Source: Macrostomum hystrix | Taxonomy: Eukaryota > Platyhelminthes > Macrostomidae | Direction: 5' to 3' | Length of the DNA stretch: 64,000 nucleotides | NCBI GenBank assembly: GCA_950097015.1 | Contig: CATNEN010000038.1 | Coordinates: 23,387,001-23,451,000 of the forward strand | Part shown: in pieces, positions 35,201 to 46,092 of the stretch | Numbering within the stretch: the first letter of the stretch is position 1 | How the letters are laid out: each line of letters starts with the position of its first letter | Notes under the pieces: model-generated | Databases searched by the model: none | Told to the model about the DNA's origin: nothing | The model's input: the letters and a program-made list of their open reading frames with translations, nothing else | Position numbers and translations under genes: made by a program

Positions 35201-37558
35201 TTCAAATCTCAATTTAATCGAATTTAATCGAATCGAAGCTTTTAACGTTATTCGATGCTAAAACGAAGGAAAAATGTTTGAGCATAGCTGCATGCGTTAT
35301 CAGATTCAGAACTAGAACTATTTGAGCATAGCTAACAGCGTTATTAATTTTAAATTTTAACATTTTTTCAAGCGTTTTTCGATTCAAAATAAATGAAAAC
35401 TGTTCGAGCACATGTAGCTTTAAGCATTTTCAAACTCAAGAAAAGTGTTGTGAGCATTGCTGCAATCGTCATTAGATTCAAAAATAAGCAGGGAAGCAAT
35501 CATTATTTTTATATATTAAAAAAAATAAGATAATTAAAAGGAAAACATGAAACTTAATAGCGCTAGATAACAATGAATAGCAGCATGAGATATCGCGTAA
35601 AATACAATAATCGGGAAAGCATTAGATATCTACGGCATATCACGATTTCCTTAAGATATAGCATGCAATTTCCAGGCGAAAAATGAGCATAAAAACATTG
35701 AACAACGCTGAGCAAGGGCTTTAATGAACATCGTTAAACTATGTCTATGGGGAGTTCCCACAGGGAATTTCCTTTGGATTCTTGTATTTCAAACGTTAAG
35801 TGTGTATTTTCATTGAGCAACGCTGGGATTCCCGCCATTAAATACCGGTGGAATGTCTATGGTGCAAACAGAACCGCTGGGAATCCCAGCGTTGCTCAAT
35901 GAAAATATATACCGGCTATTTCGGGCATCAATGTCCTCAGTCACAGCCATTGACACCCTCAATAGCCGGTATATATTCTTACATTAATAATCAAGTGGGG
36001 TAGCATGAATTATCTAGGGAGAGCTTGAATTATCGACGAAATGGCATGAATTATCGAAGAGAAGCATGATTGATCGAGGTGTAGTGCAAATTATCGAAAG
36101 GAAAAGTATGAAATATCGAGGGAAAGCATGACTAATATAGGGAGTAGCATGAATTATTGAAGGGAAAGCAGGAATGATCAAGGGAAAGTATGAATTATCG
36201 AGGGGCAGCGCAAATTATTAAGAGTGTAGCATGGTTTATCGAGGAGGAAGCATGAATTGACGAGGGTAAAGTATGAACTATCGAGGGGGAGGCATGAGTT
36301 ATCGACGGGTAGCAAGCTTTTCCGAGGGATAGCACGATGAATGAAAGTGATAGCACGAATAATTGAGGGGTTAGCAAAAATTATAGAGGGAAGGCATGCA
36401 TTATCATGGGGTAATGCTAGTTGTATATTTAAAAATATTATTCTTCTCGGGGCTGTTCTTCCCCCAAGGGGGATCGTGGTTGCTAGTCTAATATACTAAA
36501 AATGAAATGAAACGAAATAAAATGAATAGAAATGAAATGAATAGAAATGAAATGAATTGAAAATGAAATGAAAGCATGATATATCAAATGGGTAGTATGA
36601 TATTTTGAGTAGATATCAAGAAAAGTTAAGTATAATACTTATGTTGATTATTTTAAATATTTTTTTCGTCTCGGGGCTTTAAAGCATGATATTTTTTCTC
36701 TCAAAAGGGGTCTTGGCTGATAGTCTACCATAACATTCATACCCACCAGGTGCTCCTAGAAGCAATAGACGCTGATGAGCTTCCGAAAATCTACGGCGGA
36801 AATCGCACCGATCCTGACGGAGATCCGCGCTGCCCTTCGCTGATCTGCTGGGGCGGGGATGTGCCCAAGAGCTACTACCTGAAACCAAACTACCCGGACA
36901 AGCTGAAGTCCCACGGCATCGGTCGTATGTCCAAGTTTCGTGTGGAACTTCGCGTACCAGTTGGCGGTGCTGGTCAGTTGTACATCGAGTGGGATTTCCT
37001 CACTGACGATGGGGACTTGGGATTTGAAATTGTCCGAGAAGACGATTCTCAGGTAAGTGAAGTCATACACGGATTACGATCTAGATGTTATCGTGGCCCT
37101 TTACTTGACTTAAAGATCAGGAGCTTGAGGTGTACATAGTCTAAGGCAATGTCTTTGAACAGCTGCGGCTGTGCTACTGGCTGTACATTTTACATTACTA
37201 GGCTATAGTAGAAGCTGTGCAAAAGTAGCTGAACCATTCATTTCAACAGGCCGAGCCTCTGGTTGGCTACCGCAAAGTGCACTGCGGTATCTGTCCGTGC
37301 TCCGGCGCGGTGGCCTGCCCCCAGTCATCCAGCGCCGCTGTCTACACCGTCTGCTTCGACAACGCTTTCAGTTGGATGCACTCGAAGAAGCTGCGCTACT
37401 TTGTACACGTGACCGACAAGCCGATCGCTTCACCGCTCGATGCGGACAGCCGCAGAACCGACACCAGTCTTGGAGCTTGCGCTGATGCGGATACTCAGGC
37501 CTTCGAACGCAATTTGGAAGAGTTTGAGCAGTGCTCAGCTGAAGAGGGCGCAGTTTGA
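31910..37558 (+). CDS. SEC14L: SEC14-like CRAL-TRIO/GOLD lipid-binding protein (4 exons)
   Basis: Exons 31910-32200, 32298-32753, 36750-37052 and 37250-37558, all phase 0, give 452 residues. All junctions are GT-AG. The order matches vertebrate SEC14L2-4: a CRAL-TRIO N-terminal helix bundle (YLYKFFKAREFDTARAEVM), the CRAL-TRIO pocket (TRYYAGGFCGVDKEGIPVWY; FVVDMHNYGRRHMW; the NYPETIGTAFIVNAP hinge; LPKIYGGNRTDPDGDPRC) and a GOLD beta-sandwich (IEWDFLTDDGDLGFEI; YTVCFDNAFSWMHSKKLRYFV). Family members bind and transfer hydrophobic ligands such as phospholipids, squalene or tocopherols in the cytosol; the ligand here cannot be predicted. It is about 50 residues longer than SEC14L2, partly at the Ser/Asp-rich C-terminus. 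Intron 2 (3,996 bp) contains several arrays and a promoter/LTR-like module. Confidence 0.88.
32298..32753 (+). CDS. SEC14-like exon 2
   Basis: 152 codons, most of the lipid-binding pocket. Acceptor CCCGCAG|GAA, donor CAG|GTAAGT at 32754. Confidence 0.9.
32800..33290 (+). promoter_or_regulatory. Promoter- or LTR-like GC-rich module in SEC14-like intron 2
   Basis: Two inverted CCAAT boxes (CGCGATTGGCTC near 32977, GTGATTGGCCG near 33061), GC-rich blocks, a TATA-like CATTTAAATG near 33146-33155, then AATAAA near 33225 about 70 nt downstream. A close TATA-to-polyA spacing is a hallmark of LTRs (U3-R), and TGTACG near 32802 could be a left end. I found no paired LTR or coding region, so an internal promoter is equally possible. 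Confidence 0.4.
33316..33603. repeat. 24-bp minisatellite in SEC14-like intron 2
   Basis: Twelve copies of a 24-bp unit with core GTGAACTCTCGCCGTCC. Two subtypes (AGGACAG and CGGATTG ends). Confidence 0.95.
33604..34320. other. Intron sequence, no feature seen
   Basis: Single-copy, AT-rich part of SEC14-like intron 2. Confidence 0.45.
34321..35010. repeat. 23-bp minisatellite in SEC14-like intron 2
   Basis: About 29 diverged copies of a 23-bp unit (GATAGATATCTAGGCTCAGA core). Substitutions are frequent, so this looks older than the neighbouring arrays. Confidence 0.9.
35020..35470. repeat. Degenerate long-unit repeats
   Basis: Several diverged copies around CATAGCTGCAAGCGTTAT and ATTCGATTCAAAACT, unit of the order of 60-75 bp. 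Boundaries uncertain. Confidence 0.6.
35806..35974. repeat. Perfect 28-bp inverted repeat plus adjacent 14-bp inverted repeat
   Basis: 35806-35833 and 35879-35906 are exact reverse complements (28 bp, 45-nt loop; core GAGCAACGCTGGGATTCCC). Immediately after, ATATACCGGCTATT at 35907-35920 is the exact reverse complement of 35961-35974 (40-nt loop). Together they would form a two-hairpin cruciform. Confidence 0.85.
35999..36415. repeat. Degenerate minisatellite of about 21 bp in SEC14-like intron 2
   Basis: Diverged copies of a unit like AGGGAAAGCATGAATTATCG. Confidence 0.8.
36480..36575. repeat. AAATGAAATGAAT-type simple repeat
   Basis: Short A-rich microsatellite within SEC14-like intron 2. 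Confidence 0.75.
36750..37052 (+). CDS. SEC14-like exon 3
   Basis: 101 codons, end of the CRAL-TRIO domain and start of GOLD. Acceptor ACCCACCAG|GTG, donor CAG|GTAAGT at 37053. Confidence 0.88.
37250..37558 (+). CDS. SEC14-like exon 4
   Basis: 102 codons plus TGA stop, end of GOLD and an acidic tail. Acceptor CATTTCAACAG|GCC. Confidence 0.88.
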   Translation, partial: AEPLVGYRKVHCGICPCSGAVACPQSSSAAVYTVCFDNAFSWMHSKKLRYFVHVTDKPIASPLDADSRRTDTSLGACADADTQAFERNLEEFEQCSAEEGAV

Positions 37559-37862
37559 GGCGAGTAAACAGAGCAACTGTGGCCCGCTCTCTGAAATCAG
37601 TAGCATTAGTGATAGATATTCTATTCAATTTAGAGGAATTGTGTTTGATTCAAATTACAACATTGGCGCCTTTAACCAAACCCTTCACAGCAAGAATTAT
37701 ATTTTTAATTAATCACCGAATGTTTAATGCGTGCAACTAGCAAGTCCAGACAAAAGAATATGATTAATAGGCAAATCAAAGCTTTGTTTCTTACAAATTC
37801 CTAAAGTGTAGCTCTACCCTTTTCGATTTATACATGCTCACATGATTTGTGCCAAGCTGTGA

Positions 37863-37868
37863 AATAAA
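37863..37868 (+). terminator. Polyadenylation signal, SEC14-like gene
   Basis: AATAAA 305 nt after the stop codon. Confidence 0.55.
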
Positions 37869-38404
37869 AAGCCGTTAAATTTACGTTCTTATTTAAAAAT
37901 ATTCAATTAAACGTTAATTTTTGTCTGTCAAAAGTAAACTATGCGCCTTTTTATATGCCTTTACTTTTCGAGGCTCTTGCGATAGAAAAAACGATGATAA
38001 ACCAGGTACAAAAAACGTTAAATATTTTTGTCCCCTGACTCGAAATTCGCAGGTTACTATCTAAGTTTCATTGATTCTGATTGGCAAAAAAGACGTTCGA
38101 GTATACGAAAAAAACAAGTTTCGCAGCAAAAAATGCTTCTGCTTGCAAGATTAGAGACACATTTGAAGTGTTCTTGGGTCATTGATGCATGCCTGTCTCG
38201 CATAGGTTCTGTTTGCCTTGAGCACAAGCTAATAAGCCACCGAGAAGGGATTAAGTCGAATAATTGCTGGATTTAAAAAATACGCTTCGTAAAGAACTCA
38301 AGTGTCTAGGCGACATTCTCACTTGAGTGTAAATGGAGACGGTTAGCTCTTCGGCTTCGAATGCGATCTACAGAATTGATTGAAAAAAACTGTTGGCGAT
38401 GATT
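37869..38404. other. Intergenic spacer
   Basis: AT-rich, no gene seen. Confidence 0.45.
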
Positions 38405-40436
38405 TCAACCGTTTAGACTGTCGTTCAGTCGACTGACAGTGGCTTCAATCTGAAACACACACTGTTGCAAACTTTGCGATAACGTCATTAGCGAAGTGGC
38501 TGTAGACACGATAATACTCTCTGGAACCAGTTCACACGGTGTCTGCTCCTCGTGCATTTCCAGATAGGCTGCCCGTTGCTTCACAGGCTGACTGCACCAA
38601 TTATCCAAGGGCACAGGCTGCTGCTGCGAGTCCGCCTCATCCGCCTTTAGTTGGCTGCTTCGACTGACAAACGGCGAGCGCTGCAGTATTTTCTCCAGAG
38701 TCTCGACAGAAGCTCGCTGCCTTCCGGTCGGTCGTTGGACGTACACATTCGACTGCACCAATTTTACCGACTGATCCACGGAAGCTCTGCATTCTAAGGG
38801 CGAAGACAAGGCCTCCATCCGACGATGCGCCCGATCCAGCGTCATGAATAATCGCGTCAAGCCGGAACTCTTGGCTACTTCGTTGCTTTCACCGGTAAAA
38901 ACTGCAGCAGTGGCATCGTGACCGTTCGTCGCAGAGTTAATCTTCACGATCCTGGCCGCATTCTCGTCGACATTGTCCAACATTTCAAGGCTTGTAGCGC
39001 TGTGTTCGCTGCCACAGCTGCGTTGACTGATGCCACCATCCGCCACGTATATATTCTCTGATCGGCTGAGAGATAAGACTGGTCTCGGCTGGTCCGGTGG
39101 TAGCTCCACTTTACCGAAACTAGGCGGTTCCAAGCCATTTAAGCTGCTAGGCGAGTCGAACGACGCTTCGGCAGGCTGAAACGTTTCGCAGGTGCGCCCT
39201 TGAAGCTTAAATTCTACAGCGCTGTGCATCTGCAACTGTTGGACTGGCTCTTTATTGTGCGTAAGAGAATCTGACTGATTCCAATCGCCTCTGTTGTTCA
39301 CGTTATTGTTCAGCGCGCCTTCTAAGTCTTCTTCGTCGCTATAACTCGACTCTTCATCGTCAATATTTTTCTCCTCGTACTGATTGGCTGCCACAGCATC
39401 AGAAGCTCGCGTTTTGGAGCCGCCTGTTGTTACGGTTGAGTATGAGGAGGAGGGGTCATCTTCGAGCATATCCGGAGCAACGCTGCCGGTTCTAACAATT
39501 CCCTTCTCAGATTCACATAACGCAGAGTCTTTCTGGGCGGTTTTGAACTGAGCTGAAGCATCCGAAAAAAATTTGTTCTGCCTGGCTTCATCGTGGCACA
39601 CGTCATACGCTTCGCTTGCCGCTAATGGTAAATTTAGCGCTCTGACCGGTGGTCGAATTGTAACAGTCGGTTGACTCACAAATAGTACTGTGGGGCAACG
39701 CTTGTGTGCTGACAGACCCTCGGTAAAGTTGGATGCAGCTACTGAATAGCCCAAGATTATCGAAGCTGGCTGTTGCAGCTGTGCACTGCTGATTGGTCGG
39801 GCTCGCTCCACATCCATCTTGACATGGCCGGCTTTGCAAACCCTTAGTTTCCCTGTCACATAGGTTTTCTTAGTGCCAACTCTGACCACAGGACGCTGAT
39901 TCTTATAGTCAGGCTTGTCCTCATCTGACGCTTGAATGTCGTCGCTGGTTAGGTGGCTAATAATATCCACCTCTGGCATTGCGAGCTCTCGACGGGTCGC
40001 AGAACAGTTTTGGTGCTGCTGTTTTCTATCATCGCTCGTCATGTCTAGCTTGTCCGAGGCGAATGTTGATATGCTTTTTCCATGTAGACTTGCAACACCG
40101 GTTTCTTCAGCAGCGGATAACAAACCCTGGCAGCTGCTGTTAGCGACTTTGCTCAGGTAGTGCTGCAAACTCATGATTGTCGCGCTATAGTCATCGCCGT
40201 AAGTGGATCTCGACTCCGTTTTACGCTCTGTTACACGACATTCTTTGCCCTTTGTTCTCAGAGAAGAGCTGTTTTGCTGCAGCTGTGCGTGAGGCTGCTT
40301 ATCTTTAAGACTTTGAAGCACCTCCATGACGTTATTTAGAGCCCATCGCAAATCTCTTTGTACTTGCGGCAGCTGCTGTTGCTGCTGCTGTTGCTGTTGC
40401 TTCTGCTGTTGCTGCTGCTGTTGCTGTTGCTGCTGC

Positions 40437-40468
<32 letters not shown>

Positions 40469-40609
40469 TTGCTGTTGCTTCTGCTGTTTCTGCAAACATA
40501 TGGACTCTGTCGCATTACTAGCATCGCTCATGGCTGCTGAAACTTGTTGATAAACTAGTTCTGCGCTCTCAACTTTGCTAACCCTTTTTGACTTGTGCAA
40601 CCATGGCAT
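38405..40609 (-). CDS. Uncharacterised polyglutamine protein
   Basis: A 734-residue uninterrupted frame with mixed, protein-like composition. Residues about 1-41 are basic then helical. Residues about 42-78 are almost pure Gln with a few Lys, encoded by mixed CAG/CAA. A short helix (VQRDLRWALNNVMEVLQSL) follows. The middle is Ser/Asp/Glu-rich and probably disordered, with an acidic block (DDEESSYSDEEDLEGAL) near the centre. The last 30 residues form another amphipathic helix (SLMTLSQSLQQCVFQIE) that could pair with the first. No catalytic motif, signal peptide or membrane segment. I recognise no family. The start at 40609 is the first ATG; a second is at 40531 (MSDASNATE). No intron was needed. 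Confidence 0.7.
40373..40492. repeat. Polyglutamine trinucleotide tract
   Basis: About 40 codons of CAG/CAA (minus strand), interrupted by AAG. The CAA interruptions argue for selection at the protein level and would stabilise the tract. Confidence 0.9.
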
Positions 40610-41879
40610 TGCGTTGTTGTTTGGTATGATTAGAGAGCTATGAAATTTTATTGCTTGCCTTTTTCCGTCAAAAGGCCTTTGTCCATTAGGGAGTTTATTT
40701 TAACTAAAGTTTGAAGATTGCTCTATTAAAAGGCGTTAAGATTTTTATATGAATTCAATTAAAATTGGTGCCTATAATTAACATAGACAGTTTGTGTTTT
40801 TTGCAGATTGGTAGATTTCAAAGAAGGTGAAAGTAACCCATTCGATTATTTATAGAAAAACTTTGAAGCTGGCATATACGCTCGTAAATAAGTGTCTATG
40901 GCCTATAGAGGTGGGCTATTCTAGGAATTCCTACAATGCTTGTTAGCTATCGGTATAACGTGGTATACTATATCGCTATATGGACAATTAGCCATAAAAT
41001 TAATGTTCTGTTCTGTTCTGTTGAAAAAACAGACTTAATTTTCGATCAGCTCAGTAGAGCAGGCACAAAACAGCTGACTGCTACTAATGAAACTTCATAC
41101 GAGCATCTTGCAGGAGGGTGTCAGTCGTTTCAACCGATTCCTAAATCAGATCAGAACGACCTGACCTGCCTAATAAAGTTCCCACATACTGGCATATTTT
41201 GCAAATGATTATTTTCTACAGATTTTACTGTAGCTGAATTAAAATAAATGGCCCCTAAGACTTCTCTCTGGGGCCTTAGGTGCCTTAAATAACTAGATGA
41301 GAAATCAAGTTGCAGTAAAAATGAAATAAATTTGAAAAAACAACCTTTTTCAACGCCGGCTAAGTACTCGTAGCTTTTCTCAATCTTTATGAAACACGTA
41401 ATTTTGTGTCTCAATTTTAAATTGTTTATTAACTCAATGATTGGACACGGACACGCGCACTTTATGAACAGTCCTTGAAAGGTATGTTTTAGACTTCCGC
41501 CTTGTGTTTCATACAAGCCCCATTTAACTCTTAAGTGCTAGCTACGCTACTGTTCCACTTTTTAAACAATTCATTCTCTTCGGGGTATTATTACGCGTTT
41601 TTTCAAAGTAATCAGCATTTTTATTTACTTTTTGAAGGAACTTTGAAAAGCCAAAGTCCGCTGCTCATACTAGCAGGTCACCGATGATGCATAGTTGGCT
41701 AACGACCAGGTCCCCCAGTCCTTCTCAGGTGCTTAATCTGGTCGAGCCTGTCGGCGCCCTCGACCGCGTCGCAATGTCCGCCAAGGTCTAGAAAACCGCA
41801 GGATCGCTTGGACGTTTGGACTGGTCCACTTTGGGATGTTTCAGAGGAGGTTCGGGTTTGCGTTAGGGTTTGAATCTAC
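40610..41879. other. Intergenic region
   Basis: AT-rich to 41640, then a GC-richer stretch into SINE copy C. No gene seen. Confidence 0.45.
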
Positions 41880-42020
41880 GCCAAAGTCTGAGTTCGATTC
41901 CGCTGTGAAGCCGCATTCATTTGGGGCGAAGGTGCTTAAGAGAAGGCCTAATTGGATGCTTGAAGTGTACACTCGCCCCGACAATGAGAAAGTCAAGGCG
42001 GATGTACGCCTCTTATGTCC
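41880..42020 (+). mobile_element. tRNA-derived SINE, copy C (diverged)
   Basis: B-box-like AGTTCGATTCCGC at 41891-41903, then the family body (CCGCATTCATTTGGGGCG) and the hairpin at 41965-42009 with diverged arms. Head upstream of the B box and the 3' tail are unclear. Confidence 0.72.
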
Positions 42021-42479
42021 ACGGACTGTAAGATTCTTGTCAGACCAGTTCACAAAATTTTCAATTATGACCTCTAACAATCAAAATATGTTCGGGAAAA
42101 AGGAAATCTGTGAAATCTAGCGAAGCTAGCGAAATCCCTGTTGGGATTAGCGGGAGAGAAGTTACATGGGGCGACATTTTGCAGCGAAGTGAAATTTGAG
42201 ACAAAAACTTTCTGCTCAGAATTAAGCCCCGGGTGAAAATGACGTGACTTGTGGTGATGTTTGCTCACAATTTTATCCCAACGAATGCTTACAACAAAGA
42301 ACATCCGACAAAGTCTTCTCCCACTTACCCGATGTCCTTATCTATGACGTCATTTGAGTTCGAGACGGCGGGGTCTTCCTCCAGTGAACGACTAATGACC
42401 AAGCAGCTACAAAATGATAGATTGGCGCCACAGTTATGTAACTGCCTATACCAGTATACTTCTTCAACTTGTGTAACCG
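42021..42479. other. Intergenic spacer
   Basis: No gene seen. Confidence 0.4.
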
Positions 42480-42638
42480 TGCAGGCTAGACTAGCAATCC
42501 ATTCTATTCCCTCGTCCGTGTAGGCTAGACAAGCAATCCATTCTACTCCTTTGCCCGTGAGGACTAGACTAGCAATCCATTCTACTCCATTGCCCGTGTG
42601 GACTAGACTAGCAATCCATTCTATTTCTTCGTCCCTTA
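42480..42638. repeat. 39-bp tandem repeat
   Basis: Four copies of a unit containing CTAGACTAGCAATCCATTCT. Confidence 0.88.
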
Positions 42639-42730
42639 AAACAAAAGTTGCAAAAATCCTAAACTTCGTTTTATTATTAAAAACTGTTTCACCAATCCAG
42701 TGTCAAATCTAAGTTGCTAAGCAGCAAACT

Positions 42731-42919
42731 ATGAGTACTTACTTTGACATAGCCAGAAAAGCGGCAAACATGATTAGTCCAGCGAGACAATACAGCTTCA
42801 TAGTTGGAAATTTTCTCTTATTGATACTGCTAATCAGTTTAGTATTTTTCTCATTCAAATCCAGACAAAATCGCGGGCAGAAGATTGGTAACGAGAGAAA
42901 TCTGAATAAAAACCCTTAG
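42731..42919 (+). CDS. Possible small single-pass membrane protein
   Basis: A 62-residue frame with one strong hydrophobic segment (SFIVGNFLLLILLISLVFFS, residues 22-41) followed by a basic tail (KSRQNRGQK), the pattern of a small type-III/II membrane protein. An AATAAA overlaps the end of the frame (about 42905), which would be unusually early. No family recognised; a chance frame in AT-rich DNA is quite possible. Confidence 0.22.
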   Translation: MSTYFDIARKAANMISPARQYSFIVGNFLLLILLISLVFFSFKSRQNRGQKIGNERNLNKNP

Positions 42920-42999
42920 TGTAGACTGTAGCCTAGCATAGTGAACAGCTTTAATTCGCTCACCCCCCAGCCTATCAAATGCTACCTAATACAAAATCC

Positions 43000-43780
43000 T
43001 CCGAATCCCCAAACCTCAGAATCCCCAATCCTCAGAATCGTAAATCATTAAAATCCTCAATCCTCAGAACCCCCAATCCTCAGAATCCCCAATCCTCAGA
43101 TTTCCCAATCCTCAGAATTCCCAATCCTCAGAATCCCCAATCCTCATAATCCCCAATCCCCAAAATCCCCAATCCTCAGAATTCCCAATCCTCAGAATCT
43201 CCAATCCTCAGATTCCCCAATCCTCCGAATCCCTAATCGTCAGAATTCCCAATCCTCAGAATCCCCAATCCTCAGAATCTCCAATCCCCAAAATCCCCAA
43301 TCCTCAGAATTCCCAATCCTCAGAATCTCCAATCCTCAGATTCCCCAATCCTCCGAATCCCTAATCGTCAGAATTCCCAATCCTCAGAATCCCCAATCCT
43401 CAGAATTCCCAATCCTCAGAATCCCCAATCCTCAGAATTCCCAATCCTCAGAATCCCCAATCCTCAGAATTCCCAATCCCCCGAATCCCAAATCCTCAGA
43501 ATTCCCAATCCTCAGAATCCCCAATCCTCAGAATTACCAATCCTCAGAATCCCCAATCTTCAGAATCACAAATATTTTAAATCCAAAATATTTTGAATCC
43601 CATTTTTCAACCTAAATCCTCTGTGTTTCAAATCCTTAAAATTCCAAATGCTCAGAATCCCAAGTGCTCAGAATCCCAAATGCTCAGAATCCCATTTGCT
43701 CAGAATCCCAAGTGCTTAGAACCCAAAATGCTCAAAATCCTAAATGCTCAGAATCCCAAATCCTCAGAATCCCCAAGATT
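43000..43780. repeat. 16-bp minisatellite array (CCTCAGAATCCCCAAT)
   Basis: About 36 regular copies to 43560, then a decaying tail of ATGCTCAGAATCCCAA-type units to about 43780. Confidence 0.94.
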
Positions 43781-43954
43781 GTTACCAAGAATCGTACCAG
43801 GATTTCTTCCTGCAATGTTTCTATGATTCTAGTGTTTTTTCTTGGCACTGCAACTACTACTTTTATAAAGTAGTATTTCATAAGGTACTGTTTCATTGTA
43901 CTACATAAAATATTACATAAATTTCTGGACTTTTCCTGCCTACCCAATAGAAAA

Positions 43955-44255
43955 TTAAGGGAGAGATGAGAACCCGGAGAGATTGGATGAGATGCAGGAG
44001 AGAGATGAGACACAGGACAGATGAGACAGGAGAGAGATGAGACACGGGAGAGATGAGACACGGGAGAGATGAGACACGGGAGAGATGAGACACGGGAGAG
44101 ATGAAATATGGGAGGAGAGATGAGACAGGGGAGAGATGAGACACAGGAGAGATGAGACAGGGGAGAGATGAGACATGAGAGAGATGAGACATGGGAGAGA
44201 TGAGACACGGGAGAGATGAGACACGGGATAGAGATGAGACACGGGTTAGAGATGG
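43955..44255. repeat. 16-bp minisatellite array, third locus of the GAGAGATGAGACACGG family
   Basis: About 18 copies, same unit as at 9508-9735 and related to 1-4083. No hAT-like ends were recognised around this copy. Confidence 0.94.
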
Positions 44256-44467
44256 GACGGTAGAGATGTTCGAAACTTGTAAAAGCTTTCTAATATGAGT
44301 ACTACAGGAAATGAGAGTTTTATTTGTGATACGTTTATCAATTTTGTCTTTCTGATTTCTGCCCTGATTGTTTGTCCTTAAATTTTGTGTTAAATTAGAA
44401 AATTTGGTATAAATCGTAGAAATCGGTCTTTATGTTTGAACGAGACAACTAACTTTAACAATCCATC

Positions 44468-44944
44468 TGTTGGGATTGGCAAACAGGTTCAGACTGATGA
44501 GGAGAGTCACAGGTAGGCGCTAGTGAGAGTTGAGCCGTTTTTTCCCGACTCTTCCTTAATGATGAGTGTAGTTGAGTTGCTTGAGCTGAAATTCAGCAAA
44601 CAGAATGTACGCAGGGGGGTAAACTCCCCCTAGATAGGATATCATTCTCATGATACTCCGGAATTCAGAGTGTACATCTTCAGTCAACAGTGTTGCAATT
44701 TACATTCATTTTTAGCCTAAAGGGGGACGAGAATTATTTCATGTGTACATTGGTTTGTTCCCCCGCTATGCGCCAGACTGTCTGTCTAAGTCAGCCCGGC
44801 CTTTTTTATCCAGAGCGCCGGCCCCAACCCCCCGCCAAATGTCCAGTCCCAATGTACATGGTTGGAAGGGCCGCCTTCCTGTCTACCCCCTTGCCAGGGT
44901 CAGGGAGTGAAAAGAAATAAACCCGTGTTTTAAGGCCTCTCACA
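44468..44944 (+). mobile_element. Candidate LTR (477 bp)
   Basis: Starts TGTTGGGATTGG and ends CTCTCACA (TG...CA, TGT...ACA). It holds a TATA-like TTTTTTAT at 44802-44809 and AATAAA at 44916-44921, the expected LTR order. TTTTGGATTTTGACAGG follows at once; a TGG just outside an LTR is where a primer-binding site starts. No second LTR and no gag/pol frame was seen in the window, so it is a fragment or a solo LTR. No target duplication is evident. Confidence 0.5.
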
Positions 44945-46092
44945 TTTTGGATTTTGACAGGACCAGAACAGAACTAGGCCCTATTCGAGCCAGCTTACTC
45001 ACTTTAATAGCCCAAACTAACACGCAAGCGAGACTAATACACATAATTACCTGCATTTTCGGCGTTCAGGCAGGCCAATAATAAGGCTCAAACCGAAGCC
45101 CTAGCTTGGTAAGTTTCTATTGAATTGTGAAGTTTTATTCGTTGTGTATGAACCTTGGCCTAGCTGCTTTATTATTGGTTAAGCAAACTTGGCTGTCTGT
45201 CATCGATTCATCGTATAAACTCAACGTTTAGGTTTAGAGTTCAATATTCAATATGTTCAACAGTAGAAAGACCAGAGGGTACTTAAAATAACTGTCGGAT
45301 ATCATTGTTAATTGTATTGCAATATTAGTTATCCTTGTCCACCAGGGCATTCGGCAAGAATCGTTGACTATCTCGACGACGCTAACGTCGGACGGCTTTG
45401 AAAGTTAGTTCTAGCTGTGCTTCAGAAAACGGTTGAACAAAAAGCATTTTTTTGTGAGATTAACGCAATATCGATAATCGATAAATCGTTACTTTTTACC
45501 ATCGCAAACAATTGTAAGTAGGCCTAAGACTCCATCATTTAGTGGGGGCATTACTCACTAGCTACATGTGTTCTTAAATCACGTGCTGCAGTATGTAGGG
45601 CCTACTGTAAGTGCAAACACTTCCAGCAAAGGCTAATTAAACAAAAAATGCAAACTTGCGTCATTGCAATTTTATTTTAATCAGCTGTTGCTTGTTTAGT
45701 TGTTGAAAAGCTAGTCAAGCCGTGCAAAGCTTCATTTTGCAGATAATCGTCTTTCTGTCCGCGCAGTTACACTGCTATAGTACAACTGAAGCCCTAGTTA
45801 TTAGACAGGCACACACACACTGCCTGCCTGTCACATTTCCTAAAATCTATTTTTTCTAAGGACACAATCCGACCCTAGCTAATGACATTCTGCTATCTGA
45901 TCTGACTGCAAGTATTCTTACAAGTTCACTTTTCGTGACACAAGTGTGTACATTGTATTTTACTCGTACAATATCCAGATTCTGTGACACATTTAGGTTC
46001 GCATAAACTTTTTTGTTGTTCAATTTTCATCAAACTTGGTTTAGGCAGAATTCTAAGTTTGAATGCTTCAATTGTGTTCACAAAATTATCCA
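44945..46092. other. Single-copy region, no gene seen
   Basis: Mixed composition. A short CA run at 45810-45820. Confidence 0.45.

Noticed and set aside
40326-40550. Plus-strand poly-Cys and poly-Leu frames
   Set aside because: Shadows of the polyglutamine codons on the minus strand.
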